Part shown: piece by piece, positions 42,288-54,785 of the stretch
How the letters are laid out: the number at the start of each line of letters is the position of its first letter
Numbering within the stretch: the first letter of the stretch is position 1
Assembly: GCA_023213315.1 (NCBI GenBank)
Contig: JAKCPI010010626.1
Coordinates: forward strand, 62,001-126,000
Origin: Euborellia annulipes
Taxonomy: Eukaryota > Arthropoda > Insecta > Dermaptera > Anisolabididae
Direction: 5' to 3'
DNA length: 64,000 bases
Notes under the pieces: generated by a model
Told to the model about the DNA's origin: nothing
Databases searched by the model: none
The model's input: the letters and a program-made list of their open reading frames with translations, nothing else
Position numbers and translations under genes: made by a program

Positions 42288-43190
42288 TCGAGACATATAA
42301 TCTTTGCAATTTTCAAAAAGTTCAGAAATTAGTTTTAACAAAAAACTATTTTTCATTACATACCATTATTATATTAAGTACAATTATCATAAAATCATCT
42401 TAATCTCCTAGAGAACGTCTGAATGGTATTTTTAGTATTCTTAACGTTCTTGTTTTCCCCATATAGTAAATAACATTCAGTGTAATTTTATTTTCAGACA
42501 TGTTATATTTATAATTATATGCTCTAAAGACGAGTGGATAAATTAAACCTCGGCACGTTAATGCAAGTGTTACTATTTGTTTTAATTATCTCAGACTGGC
42601 ATTTTGTAACGAATACCCAGAGCCATTTTCTTATTATTCATCTAGGAAATTAGCATAGTATTTGTACTGAATAGCCAATGACTATATTTAAACTATTAGA
42701 GAGAGAGAGAGAGAGAGAGAGATTTTATTTATGTATGTTAAATTTAGTAAATTGACACAAATGTTAATGTTTGTGTTATAAAAGCATTCAAATGCATTTC
42801 CGTAAAGAAGCATATTATCGAAAGTGACTCTAGAAAGGATAATTTAGATAATAGAATTGATCCATGACAATAGAACTACCTCATCCAAAAGCCTATTAAA
42901 GCTATTCATTAGGGAATGGCTATAAATCGAACTTGGCAAAACAAAACCAACAATCCAATTCGATTAATTAATATCATTGCCATAGTTGCTGTTTGGTAAC
43001 AAAGGCAATAAATAATTTAAAATTTGTCTGTGGTTTGAACCATACAATAATTTCATATTTGTTTAAAATATACGCATTCTGTAAATGTCTCGTCGTTTGT
43101 TGATTAAAGAGAAAAACCTTTAAAAAAAAAAACAACAAGAGGAAGAGATAGAGAGAAAAAGGTAAATGGAAGAAACCCACGCAAGCACGT
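42288..43190. other. AT-rich DNA with a GA microsatellite
   Basis: (GA)n at about 42691-42722. No gene or repeat family seen. Confidence 0.4.
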
Positions 43191-43560
43191 GGTTTTGGGA
43201 CAAATCAAATCGTCAATTAGATGACTCTTGACGAAACAGTCAAGTTTGGAAGAAGGGCTTCCTCATCCTTTCCCATTAAAGAAAGGCTAAATGAACTCAA
43301 CCAGGAAGTCGACCTACTCGGGGGACTGAAGAGGTGAAAGTCGCTCTGAAAGGGGAGTTTCTAACAAGCAAACAGAATGCTTGACAGTTGCAGTTGAGTC
43401 AATTAGCGAAGGCGCTTGGGCGGGCCCTCCGTCTCACCCTGTAGCAATACGAGCTGTAGGGCTAATTGAGGGATGACCAACCACCCTTGACCAGAAGCTT
43501 TCGCAGCTGCTACTTCCCATCCAAGTCAATCCCTCAATTATATGCCCGGACTAATTACAT
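43190..43560. other. GC-richer island, possible conserved non-coding element
   Basis: Mixed-composition DNA with GGCGCTTGGGCGGGCCC and an inverted pair ATTGAGGGATGACC (about 43468) / TCAATCCCTCAAT (about 43528). No frame is convincing and no copy occurs elsewhere in the window. Function unknown. Confidence 0.3.
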
Positions 43561-44089
43561 GTCTATTCAATTCTCATTTATTATCAAATTAAGAGAATTT
43601 TTTGAAAAAGGACAAATCGATATTTTATAGACTGATAAAAATTACAAATATTGCCCAATTTATGTATTTATCTACATTTCACGGTAACCTTGAAATACAA
43701 AAAAATCTATTCCGTTATATTTTAAGTTAAATGCAAAAACATTTATCCAAAGAAATAGTTATCTTTAGGTGGTAGGTTTCGCTGAACATACATATATGAA
43801 AGGCAAACAAACAAAAGTTGTCAATCGTATAATTTTACCAAGTCTCATTTTTGATAAAGTTGTTTCTTTGGCTTTTCGTTTGAACTTTTTTTTGTTACAT
43901 CAATTTTAAAATATATGTAAATAACTTTTTATTCAACTTCTGCGTTGTTTTGTTTTCTTTTCTGTATAACTTGATATCCAAATTAGAGCAATAAAGAGAG
44001 ATAAAAAGAAAAAAAAAACTCTAAATAGATCAATGACTTATTCAAGAGGTTAGGTCGAAAAAAAAGGGTGGGTGGAATTTTCAACTCTA

Positions 44090-44345
44090 AATCTTTAAGC
44101 CGAGGCCAAGGTGAGTTAAAGCCAAAGCAAATCGCCGGGGGTTCGAGACTCGGAGGGTAGGCGTTAAGCCAAGATTTTGCAAGGGACTGTAGCCAGACAC
44201 CGTGCCATGAATGACAAATATGCTACTGCTGTTAGGTTATATCCGAAGAACAGTTGCAAGCAGAGAAAAGGGGAATGGGAGCGGGTAATTGATATATCGC
44301 ACCTCCGGGAGGAAGGAGATGCTTTCTGTGTGCTTTGTGATGACT
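44090..44345. other. GC-richer island, function unknown
   Basis: Contains AAATCGCCGGGGGTTCGAGAC and CACCTCCGGGAGGAAGG (a short hairpin). A donor-like CCAAG|GTGAGT occurs at 44110 on the plus strand, but no supporting frame precedes it. Confidence 0.25.
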
Positions 44346-44557
44346 CACAACCCTAAAACCTCTCTTTCCTTCCAACTACCATACCTTTTGGAGTTACAAT
44401 TAACCTTGCAAGATAAGAAAATTCCCTCGAATATTTTATAAAGAACAATACGAATAGAAATAATGGAAGAGGAATTGTGTTTGCAGCATATTGTTCCTTT
44501 TGCACTCTGCTTTTTATAAGAGCTCAACTTAGGGAGTTGAAAAAAATTCATAGTGAT

Positions 44558-44909
44558 ACTTCTTAACATCCTTTATAGAATGGATATGGTTTAATTTCTA
44601 TATCTGGCCTAACAAAGATAATAAAAAATCATGAAAGTTATATTTAACATTTTTTTAAAGAAAATCATTAAATAATCCGCCATTATAAGAGTCAAGTCCC
44701 CTAATTAGAAACTTCTTAACATCCTTTATCGAATGGCTAGGGTATGTTAAGAAGTAACAACATGAATTTTTTCAAATTTCTGATTAAGGGTCTTGATCCT
44801 TATTTTCTTAAAAAAAAAAAATGTTAAATATAACTTTCATGATTTTTTTATTACCTTTGCTAGGTCAGACCTAGAAACCCTATCCATTTGATAAAAGATG
44901 TTAAGAAGT
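44558..44909. mobile_element. Foldback element (ACTTCTTAACATC)
   Basis: Arms of about 100 bp: ACTTCTTAACATCC...AAAAAATCATGAAAG...TATTTAACATTTTTTT against their complement (44805-44909). The centre holds a second small palindrome, ACTTCTTAACATCC...GTATGTTAAGAAGT. No coding sequence and no clear TSD. Confidence 0.75.
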
Positions 44910-44949
44910 AGAGAGATTTTTTTCAAATTTTTATTCAAGGAACTCGATC

Positions 44950-45172
44950 TTGCTCAGGGGTCCACAACTTGTGGGTACGTGGATGGCGACCACGAGCTGC
45001 CCTAGCTGGGACTGACAGTACTTCTGTTCTTTCCATGTCAGTCTCTTTCCTTCTATATTTTCAAAAGGCGTCAGGCCGTGTGACGGGCCGGTCTGTTCTT
45101 TTCCTTCCCGGTCGCAAAAACCCTTTAACCGCCGACCCCGCACCGCGGGATTTAAGGCAAAGAAAGAAGAAG
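44950..45172 (+). mobile_element. Repeat C, full copy 4
   Basis: TTGCTCAGGGGTCCAC to CGCACCGCGGGATTTAAGGC and AAGAAAGAAGAAG. TSD ATTCAAGGAACTCGATC (17 bp) at 44933-44949 and 45173-45189. Same structure as 13647-13865. Confidence 0.85.
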
Positions 45173-45607
45173 ATTCAAGGAACTCGATCCTCGTAATGAC
45201 GGATTACTTAATGTTTTTTAATAACATTTTTAAATTTTTAATACATTTTTCAGATTTATTTATTTGATTTAATAAAAAAAAAACTTGCAATTTAGTTAAA
45301 ATCAAAAGTACCACCGTAATAAATTTTTATTCAATACTTTTTGTTTTGCCCCTTGCCCCTTCCCCCTCCCTCTGAAAAACTGAAACAAGGTCTCTAGGTG
45401 AATTATTTGACTTAAACTGGCATTTTAAAATATGAATACTAAAATAAAATTCTTTGCCTCAATTATTGATTAGTGAATATTTATTTATTCGCTATATTAT
45501 TTTAATTGATCATAAATAGACTTTTCTCTAAATTTATGTTTCAACAAGAGTACTATTATTATTTTATTGAAAATATTTATTTCACTGTAAAAAGCATTAG
45601 ATAATTA

Positions 45608-45747
45608 TTTTTACTTTCTCTTACCTCTATATTTGTTAATATATAGAGAGAAAAAGTATTAGATTCATGTCAAACTTCCGTCAACTTTCATATTGCCGAA
45701 GATAAGGGAAAGTTGTGTGCTGTGTGAACCAGTCACACCAGATTTTT
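45608..45747 (+). repeat. Repeat family F1, internally deleted copy h
   Basis: TTTTTACTTTCTCTTACC end, about 60 bp, then directly the terminal part with AAGGGAAAGTTGTGTGCTG and CCAGTCACACCAGATT. Both ends are kept and about 540 bp of the middle is lost. Confidence 0.7.
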
Positions 45748-47110
45748 ATATTTTAAATTGGTTGGAATTTATAGGTAATAAATAAAAGGCATAAATATCA
45801 AAATGGTTAATAATGAATTGCAATTAAAAATAAAATAATTTCAATACATTTTTCTCTCTTTTCAATTCAAATCTCTGTTTCCATTGAGTGTTAGCTTATT
45901 TTTTTTTAATAGGCATATTTCCTTAAAGCTGACGACATTTATATTTTAAAACTAGCGTTTAACACGCGAAACGATTTAAAATCTAAACTTGTTTGCATAA
46001 TTATTATTATTATTATTTTTTTTTTTTTCAATCATTAAAACATTTTTTTTTTATTTGGCAGGAAAATAAATAAAGTTTATGATTAATTATATGGGTTGTG
46101 TTTTTTGTTTCTGAAAAGTAAAGAGAGACAGAGAGATAAATTCGGGTAAAGTGAAAAATTTTGACAAATTTTCGGACCAAGACCTGGGCTCATTTTGTCA
46201 GCGGCAAAGTCATTGAGAAAACAGACCGACCGACTCATGAAATAAGTTTGTGTACGTACTATACAGCTATATATATATATATATATATGTTACAGGACGA
46301 AAAATGGGGTCAGCTTGTTGGAAGGTTATTAGCTCTATCTTTCTTATGAGCTTTTCGGGGTAGATGGAAGAGAATGCCATGAAGTTTTTTTTTTTTTTGT
46401 GTGTTTGTGTGTGGAGGCAAAACTCGGTCGCTTGAACTGGAAATTCAGTTCCATAAATGTTTGACAAGCTTATTTCTAGATTAAAAAAATGTCTCGTCTT
46501 TATATGTATTCTAAACAAAACCTTACCAGAATGATATTTAAATAATTTTTTTTTTTCTTCTTCCTGGTAACATTATATTTTCATGGTTTACCTTCTTCTC
46601 TCGCTTTATTGTTTCCACTCTTCCCCATTTTCTATATTGTTTGACTTGTTACCGCCCTGTATATTTATCATCAACCCACCAATTACCTGTTAGCCCAAGT
46701 TGAAATTATATATCAAAAATGGATATAGTTCACAGGAAGATCGTCTATTTTAATGGGGATATTAAATTTCCAATCTTTTTTTTTTATAATTTGTTAAAAA
46801 AATGAGTTTTCGAATTAGGTTTTATTAATTTCAGCTTTTTTTTTATGTATAGTTGTCGGATTAGTGTTGAAGTTAAAAAAAAAACAAAAAAAGCTGAGTA
46901 ACTAACATAAGACTTCAGATTAATGAATGCTCTTCTATTTTCTTTTCGACATGGTTTCCTGCAGCCATTTCGTTTACTCTATTTTCTTATATCCGTTCCA
47001 AAAAAACAACAATTATAAAATGAGGAATTGTAACCGTGAAACTTGATGGTTATTAATAATTTCAACACCTTTAACCTCTTAGCTGAGACAGACAGCTATT
47101 AAATGTTGAT
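45748..47110. other. AT-rich DNA without recognisable feature
   Basis: Contains a (TA)n tract at about 46266-46288 and T runs. No gene or repeat family was identified. Confidence 0.4.
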
Positions 47111-47119
47111 TATTTTAAA

Positions 47120-47398
47120 TTTTTTTTTTTTTTAAAGTAAAAAAACATTCACACTTTTTCTCATTCACACTCACATTCACACACCCATTCACACAGTCTT
47201 TTCGGCAACTTAGGCCATTTAAGACTTTGACGATAACCGTTATATTAATAATATATATATTTGGGGTCCAGGCATTTTTATTTAAATCATTTGGTATCCA
47301 AATGCCTTAAATAAAATTATCGGACTGCCTGGGGTCCGAACCCGCGACGTTCGGTATAGAAGGTAGGCACGCTACCAACTACTCCAAGCCCCGTGGGC
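47120..47398 (-). mobile_element. tRNA-derived SINE-1, full copy
   Basis: Minus-strand head GCCCACGGGGCTTGGAGTAG, B-box-like GGTTCGGACCCC, body AGTCCGATAATTTTA, CTGGACCCC, AACGGTTATCG, AAATGGCCTAAGTTGCCG, GTGTGAATG repeats and A tail. TSD TATTTTAAA at 47111-47119 and 47399-47407. Confidence 0.85.
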
Positions 47399-47504
47399 TA
47401 TTTTAAAATTAAACACGCTAATTATGGAAACGAGGAATCAGCCAAAGAATTCTAATAAATAAGTTTTTTATTTATTTGATTCCTCAAAATCTACAGTCTG
47501 CAGA

Positions 47505-47871
47505 CAGAGGCGTCATTTGGGAGGGGAGCATTTGCCCCCCAAGGGCTTTGATTCTTTTTTTTTATTTTATATTATTCTAAATAAAATATTTCAAAATATA
47601 TCTACGAGTATATAAACTGTACAAAATTAAACAATTAAATTAAATATCGCCCTCTGGCTTGGTGTGTCTTCTATACCGAGGGTCGCGGGTTCGGACCCCA
47701 GGCAGTCCGATGATTTTATTTAAGTCATTTAGATACCAAATGTGTGTGTGAATGTGAGTGTGAGTGAGAAAAAAGTGTGAATATAAAAAAAAATATCTTT
47801 TGGCCAAATTTGAGTACTTTTTGTAAGTAAATTTTAAGAAAAAAAAAAGTTTGCCTCTCCTGACGCCACTG
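47505..47871. mobile_element. hAT MITE with SINE-1 inserted
   Basis: TIR CAGAGGCGTCATTTGGGAG / TCCTGACGCCACTG, exact 8-bp TSD TCTGCAGA (47497-47504, 47872-47879). A SINE-1 copy lies inside it. Confidence 0.88.
47649..47790 (+). mobile_element. tRNA-derived SINE-1, internally deleted copy
   Basis: GCCCTCTGGCTTGGTGTGTC (head shortened between the boxes), GGTTCGGACCCC, AGTCCGATGATTTTA, then directly GTGTGAATGTGAGTG and A tail. TSD AAATATC at 47642-47648 and 47791-47797. Confidence 0.8.
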
Positions 47872-47879
47872 TCTGCAGA

Positions 47880-49760
47880 AGCTTGTTGAAATTTACTATC
47901 TTATAAGTCATTTATTTACTATATCTAATACTCTTATGTAAAATTTCATATTAATACACGTATATAATAGTTCGCCCGTGTTTCGAGTACTATAGTGGTG
48001 AAATAGAAATGATGCGTAAGCGTGGGTTTCCTCCTCTCTTATAGATAAAGAAATGAACTTTGTGGTAGGTTTGAAGTAACATGGTCATCTTCCCAATTTT
48101 TTTATTAGGACTTCTGAATTCTGAAAATGGTCAGACTATAAATATCGATATATATCCTGATCGCATAAGATTTTTCAAATATATTTTTTTATTTCTAAAC
48201 CTTGTTTCTATCAATCAACTTAAATAAAAATGTTTTATTTATTGACTGGTCTAAAATCTGATCAAGTGGAGGGTTGATTCAAAAAATAACTGAGAAAATC
48301 TATTTCGACAGTTGATATTTATAGGTATATTTTTTCAAAGAAAACATTCTAATTTATTTCTTCTAAAATATTTATTAAATTGATTTCTTACGATCTGATC
48401 GGTTGAGGAAAGAAAGAATGTTGTTTTAAACGGTGGATTTTTTTTTCCTTTTTTTATTCGTCCCTAACTATAAGAATGGGTCATTTCTGTAAAGGTCCGC
48501 GCTGTTTAACCTTTTCGTGTTCGGCTCTACGACATTTTCATATATAATTATAGGTTAATGTAACCCAGAGAGCTAACCCTTTTAGGTTTAGGTTTTAGGC
48601 AGGCGCCAAGCAAAATAACAAAACTCGGTTTATAAAACAAAAATGACTTCAGATAAATCAAAGAGTCAGAAAGGCAAAGGAAAAAAAAAGAAGAAAAAAG
48701 CGAGCTTCTTTTCTTCTTTCTTCTTTTTCCTTCCTCTTGCTTTGCTCTGAATTATAGATTTGACAAAAAGAAATTCGATTATGGAGAAAAAGAATGGAAC
48801 ATGAAGCATAACCAATAGAAAATTGATTTGAACCTTCCTATTATTTCTTCATTCGTAAGATTTACATTTAGAAAATTCCTTTAATAAAGCCATTTTATAT
48901 TCGCTTATTTATTGTATTACATATAGAGTCTCTTACATTGTTAGACTCAAATTGTAGTGTTCTATTAAATACTACATTGGTCTAATATCATAGTTCTTTA
49001 TTCTTATACATTTTTGGATAGTTTTAAAAAGGTCAATAAAAAAAGCGTTTATCAAATTTAATCTAATTACTTGCACTCCCTCCTAATAAATATTCCTAGG
49101 GGAGATTTTACACCCCGCCTGGAATACATAATTCAATATTTTATTTAAATCAAAAGAATATTAAAGTATAACATGAGTGTAATTATAGGATAGGTTGAAA
49201 TTAAAATGGTGATTTATTAATTAGGTCAAAGAGTAAGGGCGAGAGAGAGAAATGGAAACTATAAAAAAGGTCCACCATTAAAATTCAAATCTAGTAATTA
49301 TTTAATTCGAATAATTGTTGCATGAATAACTAGTATCGGAAAATAATGAGACCTTTTTATAGAAAAGTAAATAAATAGTCATGTTGAAATTTAATCAAAT
49401 AAAAATAAAATTGAATATTTTTAAATATATCAAGATTATTATTTTTTCTAGTTGTTGTGTTGTTATTTAAGGACAAAGAAAAAAAATGGCATTTTAACAA
49501 TTTTTTTTTATAATAATAATGCAAATGACTATTGTTTTATATTATGAATGAAAAGAGTTGCTACAAAAATTTTGCTTACTTTCCGGCCGTCAACAGACAG
49601 ACGTTCGTGAGGTTTTTAAAGTTGTATATATAGCCTACAGTATGTATGCATTATTTCCTGTTGAATATTTAAGATTTTTTTATAATATGAATGTTTATTA
49701 AACATTTAAAAAATTCAAAGCTCAATCATAACGCGGCTGGTATACAGTATAGAAAATACA
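47880..49760. other. AT-rich DNA without recognisable feature
   Basis: No exon or repeat family recognised. A purine-rich patch at 48680-48710 is low complexity. Confidence 0.4.
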
Positions 49761-50120
49761 TATATAATAGCAAGTGTCCGTCTGTCCGTTTGTCATGCTC
49801 TTTTTGACCAACTTCCAGTTGAAATTTTGAAATGGAATTTTTCAGTCTTATAGAGGATGATATGGAGAGTTCAGAAAAAATACTCTGGTCTCCAAATTCT
49901 CAATTGGAATGCTCAAAAAATTCCAGAAAATGAATTTGCCCATTGGAAAGCATTGTGTTTTGTCTTTCATAATGAAAAATTAAAGTCATTTAATTTAAAA
50001 AAAAATGCAAAATATTAAAAATTGTTTTATAAATTAAATTTTAATTTTTTTTTCTTAAAGAGTTCGGGGATGGATTCGGATTGGCTAAAGACAGACAGAC
50101 GGACACTCCGCCATTATATA
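49761..50120. mobile_element. Inverted-repeat-ended element
   Basis: TATATAATAGCAAGTGTCCG + TCTGTCC at the left is complementary to ACAGACAGACGGACACTCCG + CCATTATATA at the right. The interior is unlike other repeats in the window. No TSD was established. Confidence 0.55.
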
Positions 50121-50204
50121 TAAGATGGTGGTATTTTTTAATAAGCCAGATATGCATTTTTATTATTAATTGCCTGAACGAGTTGACTTATTTGATTAGA
50201 AAAG

Positions 50205-50263
50205 GCGAGGAGGTCCAGGGGGGGGGGGGTAAAGTCCGCCGACGGAGGGTGACGCGACTAGCA
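50205..50263 (+). other. GC-rich block related to 16771-16884
   Basis: GAAAAGGCGAGGAGGTCCAG, a 13-G run, then CCGCCGACGGAGGGTGACGC and GACTAG. Word order resembles the GC block at 16.8 kb, including the CTAG end. Origin uncertain. Confidence 0.3.
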
Positions 50264-50809
50264 ACTAACTAATAATTTAACTTATATAATTTGATTTATA
50301 TTTAAAAATTTCATTTTATTACACAAAAGATTTTCAAAAGATTTTTTTGAAAAATTTTAATAAATGCATTTGTAAAAATAAATAAAGCTATACAAATGAT
50401 AAAGAACAGACTATTATATCTGGATAATAATTTGACTTAACGATATACTGTATATGCTGATTTTATATAAATTTATATACGTATTTAGCAAATTAAATAT
50501 AATAATAGATTAAATTGAGTCAATAATACTTGCATATATCCCTAAATGTTATGAAAATGAGTAAAAAAAAAAAAAAAGGAAATCATAGAGAAAGGATATT
50601 ATAAAGAATATAATAAAAACATTTTTAATATCATCAAAATTTTTTTCTCTTATTTTCTAAGGCAGCGACGCCATCCCCTTTTTCGTCATAAAGAGCGCAT
50701 GCTTATAATAAAATCTTCGTTGATGTATACACAATAGGGCCCGGGGGCAAGTTTTCATTAAGGCAAAACCAGGAGTCTCCCATCCTCCTTTATAGTAGCC
50801 TTTATGATC

Positions 50810-51000
50810 AGGAAGTTGATAGGGTTAACGGTTGGGGGAGTTTTTTGGATGGGGGTCTGAGGGACCGGGGTTGGTAGGGGGACGGTAGGTCACCTTTGTG
50901 TAACGCGATTCGTATCTGCGTGGGTGGGAACGAGAGCCGCCGCGGGTATCGATCCGAGACCTTAAAATACCGCCCCCGGGAGCAAAAATTCACCACTCGC
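50810..51000 (-). mobile_element. GC-rich segment with tRNA-like (SINE-type) head
   Basis: Minus strand: GCGAGTGGTGAATTTTTGC, CCCGGGGGCGG, then GGTCTCGGATCGATACCCGC (B-box-like GGATCGATACC, two mismatches). The following part is G-rich on the plus strand (GGTTGGGGGAG, GGATGGGGG, GGACCGGGG, GGTAGGGGG), a possible quadruplex-former. No TSD or second copy was found. Confidence 0.3.
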
Positions 51001-51116
51001 AAATATGCTTAATAAGATTAAGTGGTATTAATTTAATTTTATGGTTATTCTCTGCTACGTAATTGTCTGAGCTTATGTTATTTTCTATTTCATTTATATT
51101 ATATATGAATATATAC

Positions 51117-51146
51117 GTGTATATATATATATATATATATATATGT
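51117..51146. repeat. (TA)n microsatellite
   Basis: About 13 TA units with flanking ATATATGAATATATACG. Confidence 0.85.
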
Positions 51147-51562
51147 AATTGAAGAGATTTACTTAGGAAATATATATGGATACTATATTATATTAGAATT
51201 GGCTATTTGTGTCAGATTAAATAAATATGTTGTTCATATTTCTTCCGAAATTTTTACTTTTAAATTCTATATTTATTGACATAAAAAGATAAATTCAACA
51301 GCTAGGGGATGAGATATATTTATTTTAGAATGTTAATTAAAATACTTTCATACTATATATTTATTTATTTAGATTGATTGGTAGCCAAAAAATTACTTTT
51401 CTAAATGGTAGACAAAATTGATTACAAATCTTTTTTATAAATAAAATATATTTTTAATAAGAATCAAATAAATATTTTTTAGTTACCTATTTAAAATATG
51501 GGTGAATATAATATAATATTTTTAAAAGATTAAATAAAAAAAATGACTCTGCGTGAGAGAAA

Positions 51563-51735
51563 CCCACACAGCACAAAATATTGCAGCAATGTTGCAGAAA
51601 CATTGAGAATCTTGGCAACATTGCAGCGGCAATATTCCAAACTAGCAATATTGCTGTTTGAGCTGCAATATTGCATCAATGTTGCCGCAATATTGTCAAC
51701 ATTGAGCAAGATTGCAATATTCCGTGCTGTGTGGG
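51563..51735. mobile_element. MITE with reiterated GCAATATTGC words
   Basis: TIR CCCACACAGCAC / GTGCTGTGTGGG. The 173-bp interior is built from GCAATATTGC, GCAACATTGC and GCAATGTTGC variants that fold on each other. No TSD could be fixed. Confidence 0.7.
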
Positions 51736-51917
51736 AGACAGTTCTAACCTTAACATAAATTCATACGTCATACGCGTCATACTCTTATATCAAATAAGAC
51801 AGATGGAATATGACGTCACTACAGTGAGGTTTCGGTTTGTGACCCCCCTCAAATAGAACTCGGTCAGAACCCTAGTCAGTAAACACAAGTCTGGTTCCGG
51901 TGTGATCGCACATTTAA

Positions 51918-52045
51918 GGTCAATTTCCACTAGGCCGTGCCGCTGCCGTGCCGTCTGCCGCTCTCCAAAGCTATTTAAATGGCAAGTCCGTTTGAGCTAT
52001 TACGGCCGACGGCATCGCGGCGGCACGGCCTGGTGGAAATTGGCC
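51918..52045. mobile_element. TTAA-flanked short MITE
   Basis: TIR GGTCAATTTCCACTAGGCCG / CCTGGTGGAAATTGGCC, flanked by TTAA (51914-51917, 52046-52049). Subterminal GTGCCGCTGCCGTGCCG is matched by GCGGCGGCACGG. TTAA-generating superfamilies include piggyBac and Kolobok. Confidence 0.85.
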
Positions 52046-52049
52046 TTAA

Positions 52050-53070
52050 GGAATAAAAATTTTTTTATATTTAAGTCTAAATTGCTCAAAAAATTTTTTT
52101 TAAAGCAACGAGGGAAGATAGATTTGAAATCAAAATCTCTTTTCTCACAGAAAAAAAAATAAGTAAAAAACAAAATCTTTAATGGAATGTGGATTTATTT
52201 ATTTTTTTTCAAATAAAATAAATATCTCACTAATAATTCTTTAACGTTTGGACTTATAAAAAATATTAATTCAAAACATCGAATTGATAAAAATATAGCT
52301 ATAATAAATAATCCCTGATTAAAAATTTTTTATTTTCATTAAAATTTTCTTTTTTTATCTGTAAAAAAAAAAAAATTCTTCTTATTGGGATTTCGGGTTT
52401 CTCTCTTTTAATTTTTCGACTATTTGTTTCATGTCAATATAATCAAAAGAATTTATTTCGTTTTTTATTTTACTTTTTTTTTTTTTATTTTGGTTTAATC
52501 AAAGGTTTTTTTAGCATCAAAGTTCAATAGCTAGGATCACTGTGATTTTCACGTAATTAAAAATTCCAATGACTTGAGTGAAATGCAAATTAAAGAGAAT
52601 ATAGTAGCCTTTCATCTCTCTAGAGTAGCATGAGGACAGGGGCTGCATCTTTTTTATAGCCTCGAATTTTATAAAAGTGTGAAAGGAGTTATAAAAAAAA
52701 GGTCTTTAATAAAAAAAATAAGAATAATAAAACATTTATTTAATTAGAGCACAAACATAAATCAGTTTTTATAGCCAATTGACAAAGTAAGGATAAATTC
52801 ATTTTCTCTTCTTTTTAAATTCATTTGCATTCACTAGAGCATGGAATATTGAGTTGATAGCTTCAGGCATTTATCTCCATTTTAATTCTATAAACTTTAA
52901 AACTGAGAATGTTTTTAAAATTATAAGATTATTTTTTTCAAATTAATTATTTATTCTGTTTTTTTTACTCCATTTTTTTTTTTTTTAAATTTATACTTTC
53001 CATATTTCGTGCTTTTTTTTTATAAAGATAAAGAGATTAAAATGGGATCATTTTCATGAAACTCAAGAGT
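52050..53070. other. AT-rich DNA without recognisable feature
   Basis: No gene or repeat family seen. Confidence 0.4.
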
Positions 53071-53076
53071 AGTGGA

Positions 53077-53117
53077 GACAGTTTCGACTATAATTAATTA
53101 ATTATCGCCATCCTCAG
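53077..53117 (-). ncRNA. Hammerhead ribozyme-like motif
   Basis: Minus strand: CTGAGGA, T, helix II GGCGATAAT/ATTATAGTC (one mismatch and one G-U pair), GAAA, C-T-G, then TC. Helix I can start with GGA (before CTGAGGA) and TCC (after the cleavage triplet). One base is inserted in helix III compared with GAAACGTC. Confidence 0.45.
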
Positions 53118-53211
53118 TCCATTTTCTAGAGTATGTCACTCAAATGCCAATGCATTGAGCCAAATATAGAGTTGTCAATTAGTGGGTATTAATATACATA
53201 AAATGCTTGTA

Positions 53212-53420
53212 GAGTGACGGTCAATATTAAGTCCCACCTATGCGTTTTCTACGTGATTATTTCATTGTTTTTATAAAAGAAAATGAAAATCTTTATTAGA
53301 AATTTTCAAGGTTTGAACCATGACAAGTTTCCATTAAAAAATATTTAATATTTTTTTAAAAACAATGAAATAATCATAAGTAGAAAACACATGGGTGGGA
53401 CTTAATATTGACCCTCACTG
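53212..53420. mobile_element. Mariner-like MITE, copy 3
   Basis: GAGTGACGGTCAATATTAAG at the left (tip diverged), CTTAATATTGACCCTCACTG at the right, flanked by TA. Palindromic throughout like 8958-9162. Confidence 0.82.
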
Positions 53421-53421
53421 T

Positions 53422-54235
53422 ACATATATCCCAAGCTCTCTTAGCTATTTTTTCATGTTGCGCACTTCTATATTTGCATATTTTTCAAAGTTTAGAAAAT
53501 AAATTTAAAACTTGAAATTACAAAATAAATAGCTATATAAATTACAATGGATTATTAAATGAATTGAAATTATTTCAAAATATTCTTCAAAGGGAAAGAC
53601 AAGACTAATGAGATTTGAAGGAATTTGTAATACTATTTATTTCTTTAATGTCATTAAAGATAGGCCTCGGTATTCATTATATATAAATGATGCTAATTCT
53701 TTGAATAAAATGTTTCGTTATTTTAATTAGGCTTAATTAAATTGTAAGAGAATCAGAAAGAGAGAGAAAATTTCGTTTTTAAGTTGTTCATAAATAGAAA
53801 TTAATTATATAGGGAAGAATTAGTGTGTATGTCTAGTTCAGTATGTATGAGCTTCGTGAAGAATGAAGTAACAGTAATGGCGGAGGTGGTGTTTAATTAT
53901 CCTAATTGGGTGGATGAATTATGTTTATAATTACACGTAAACAAGCGGCGCAGGCGGGGCGTGAAGCCGGGTCTGCGGTTGCAGGCGCCACGCTTGGTTT
54001 CCACTATGTATGTGTGAGAGAGAGGGAGAGTGGGGGGGGGTAGCACCGATCACCATTCCTTCTTTATTCTTTCACAAAAAAATATATCGATTTCAAACAT
54101 CGTTTATTATCCACGCTAATTAATTTAGGGATCATCTCTAATAAAAAATACAATTATTATTTGCATGCTAAATTTTGTTAGCTTTTAAAATATAAGTTAA
54201 AAGAGAATTTATCCTGGGCTTTAGCTCGCCCCTTG
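53422..54235. other. Mostly AT-rich DNA with one GC-rich patch
   Basis: No gene recognised. 53935-54003 is GC-rich (GTAAACAAGCGGCGCAGGCG, CCGGGTCTGCGG, CAGGCGCCACGC) and includes a forkhead-type GTAAACA word. A G/A-rich run follows. Confidence 0.35.
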
Positions 54236-54243
54236 TTCTAGAG

Positions 54244-54785
54244 CCGCGATTCTCAACCTTTTTTTTTTCGCGGCACACTTTTAACGATTTCTAAAATTGG
54301 CGCCACACATAGAAAAAGATTTAAAAATTTAAAAGTTATTTACTTACGTATAATACACTTTGTAAAATAGTTTCCGATAATAATTTTGAATGTAAAATAA
54401 AATAATATGTACCACAAAAACAACAATACGTTTATTAAGGGATTAATTACAAGTTAATCATACATATGGAGAGTGTTATGCATAAAGGAACCAAGTATGA
54501 TCGAAATTGAGTTAAGACCACCATCTTGTAGGCAAGAAGATCTACCTCTTTATTTAAATCACAACATCATTACTCTGTGCACTTTTTTGTATAAAACAAG
54601 AAAAAAGTCATTGTCATGGGTTTGTTTACAAGTGCGCAAATGAAATGCCCTTTATCTTAGATTTAGGTTAATGTCGCTTGGTTCCTTTATGCATAACATC
54701 GTCCATATTAAATACATTTCTAAAATATGGCGGCTTACTTTAAGAATTTGGCGGCACACAAAACGCCAGTGTTTGGGAATTACTG
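54244..54785. mobile_element. hAT-like MITE with inner inverted repeat
   Basis: Ends CCGCGATTCTCAACC and TTGGGAATTACTG resemble the CAGTGGTTCTCAACC hAT terminus with mutations. TSD TTCTAGAG / ATCTAGAG (54236-54243, 54786-54793). A nested inverted pair GTTATGCATAAAGGAACCAAG (54476 on, in part) and its complement (54676-54700) marks a second element inside. Confidence 0.7.
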
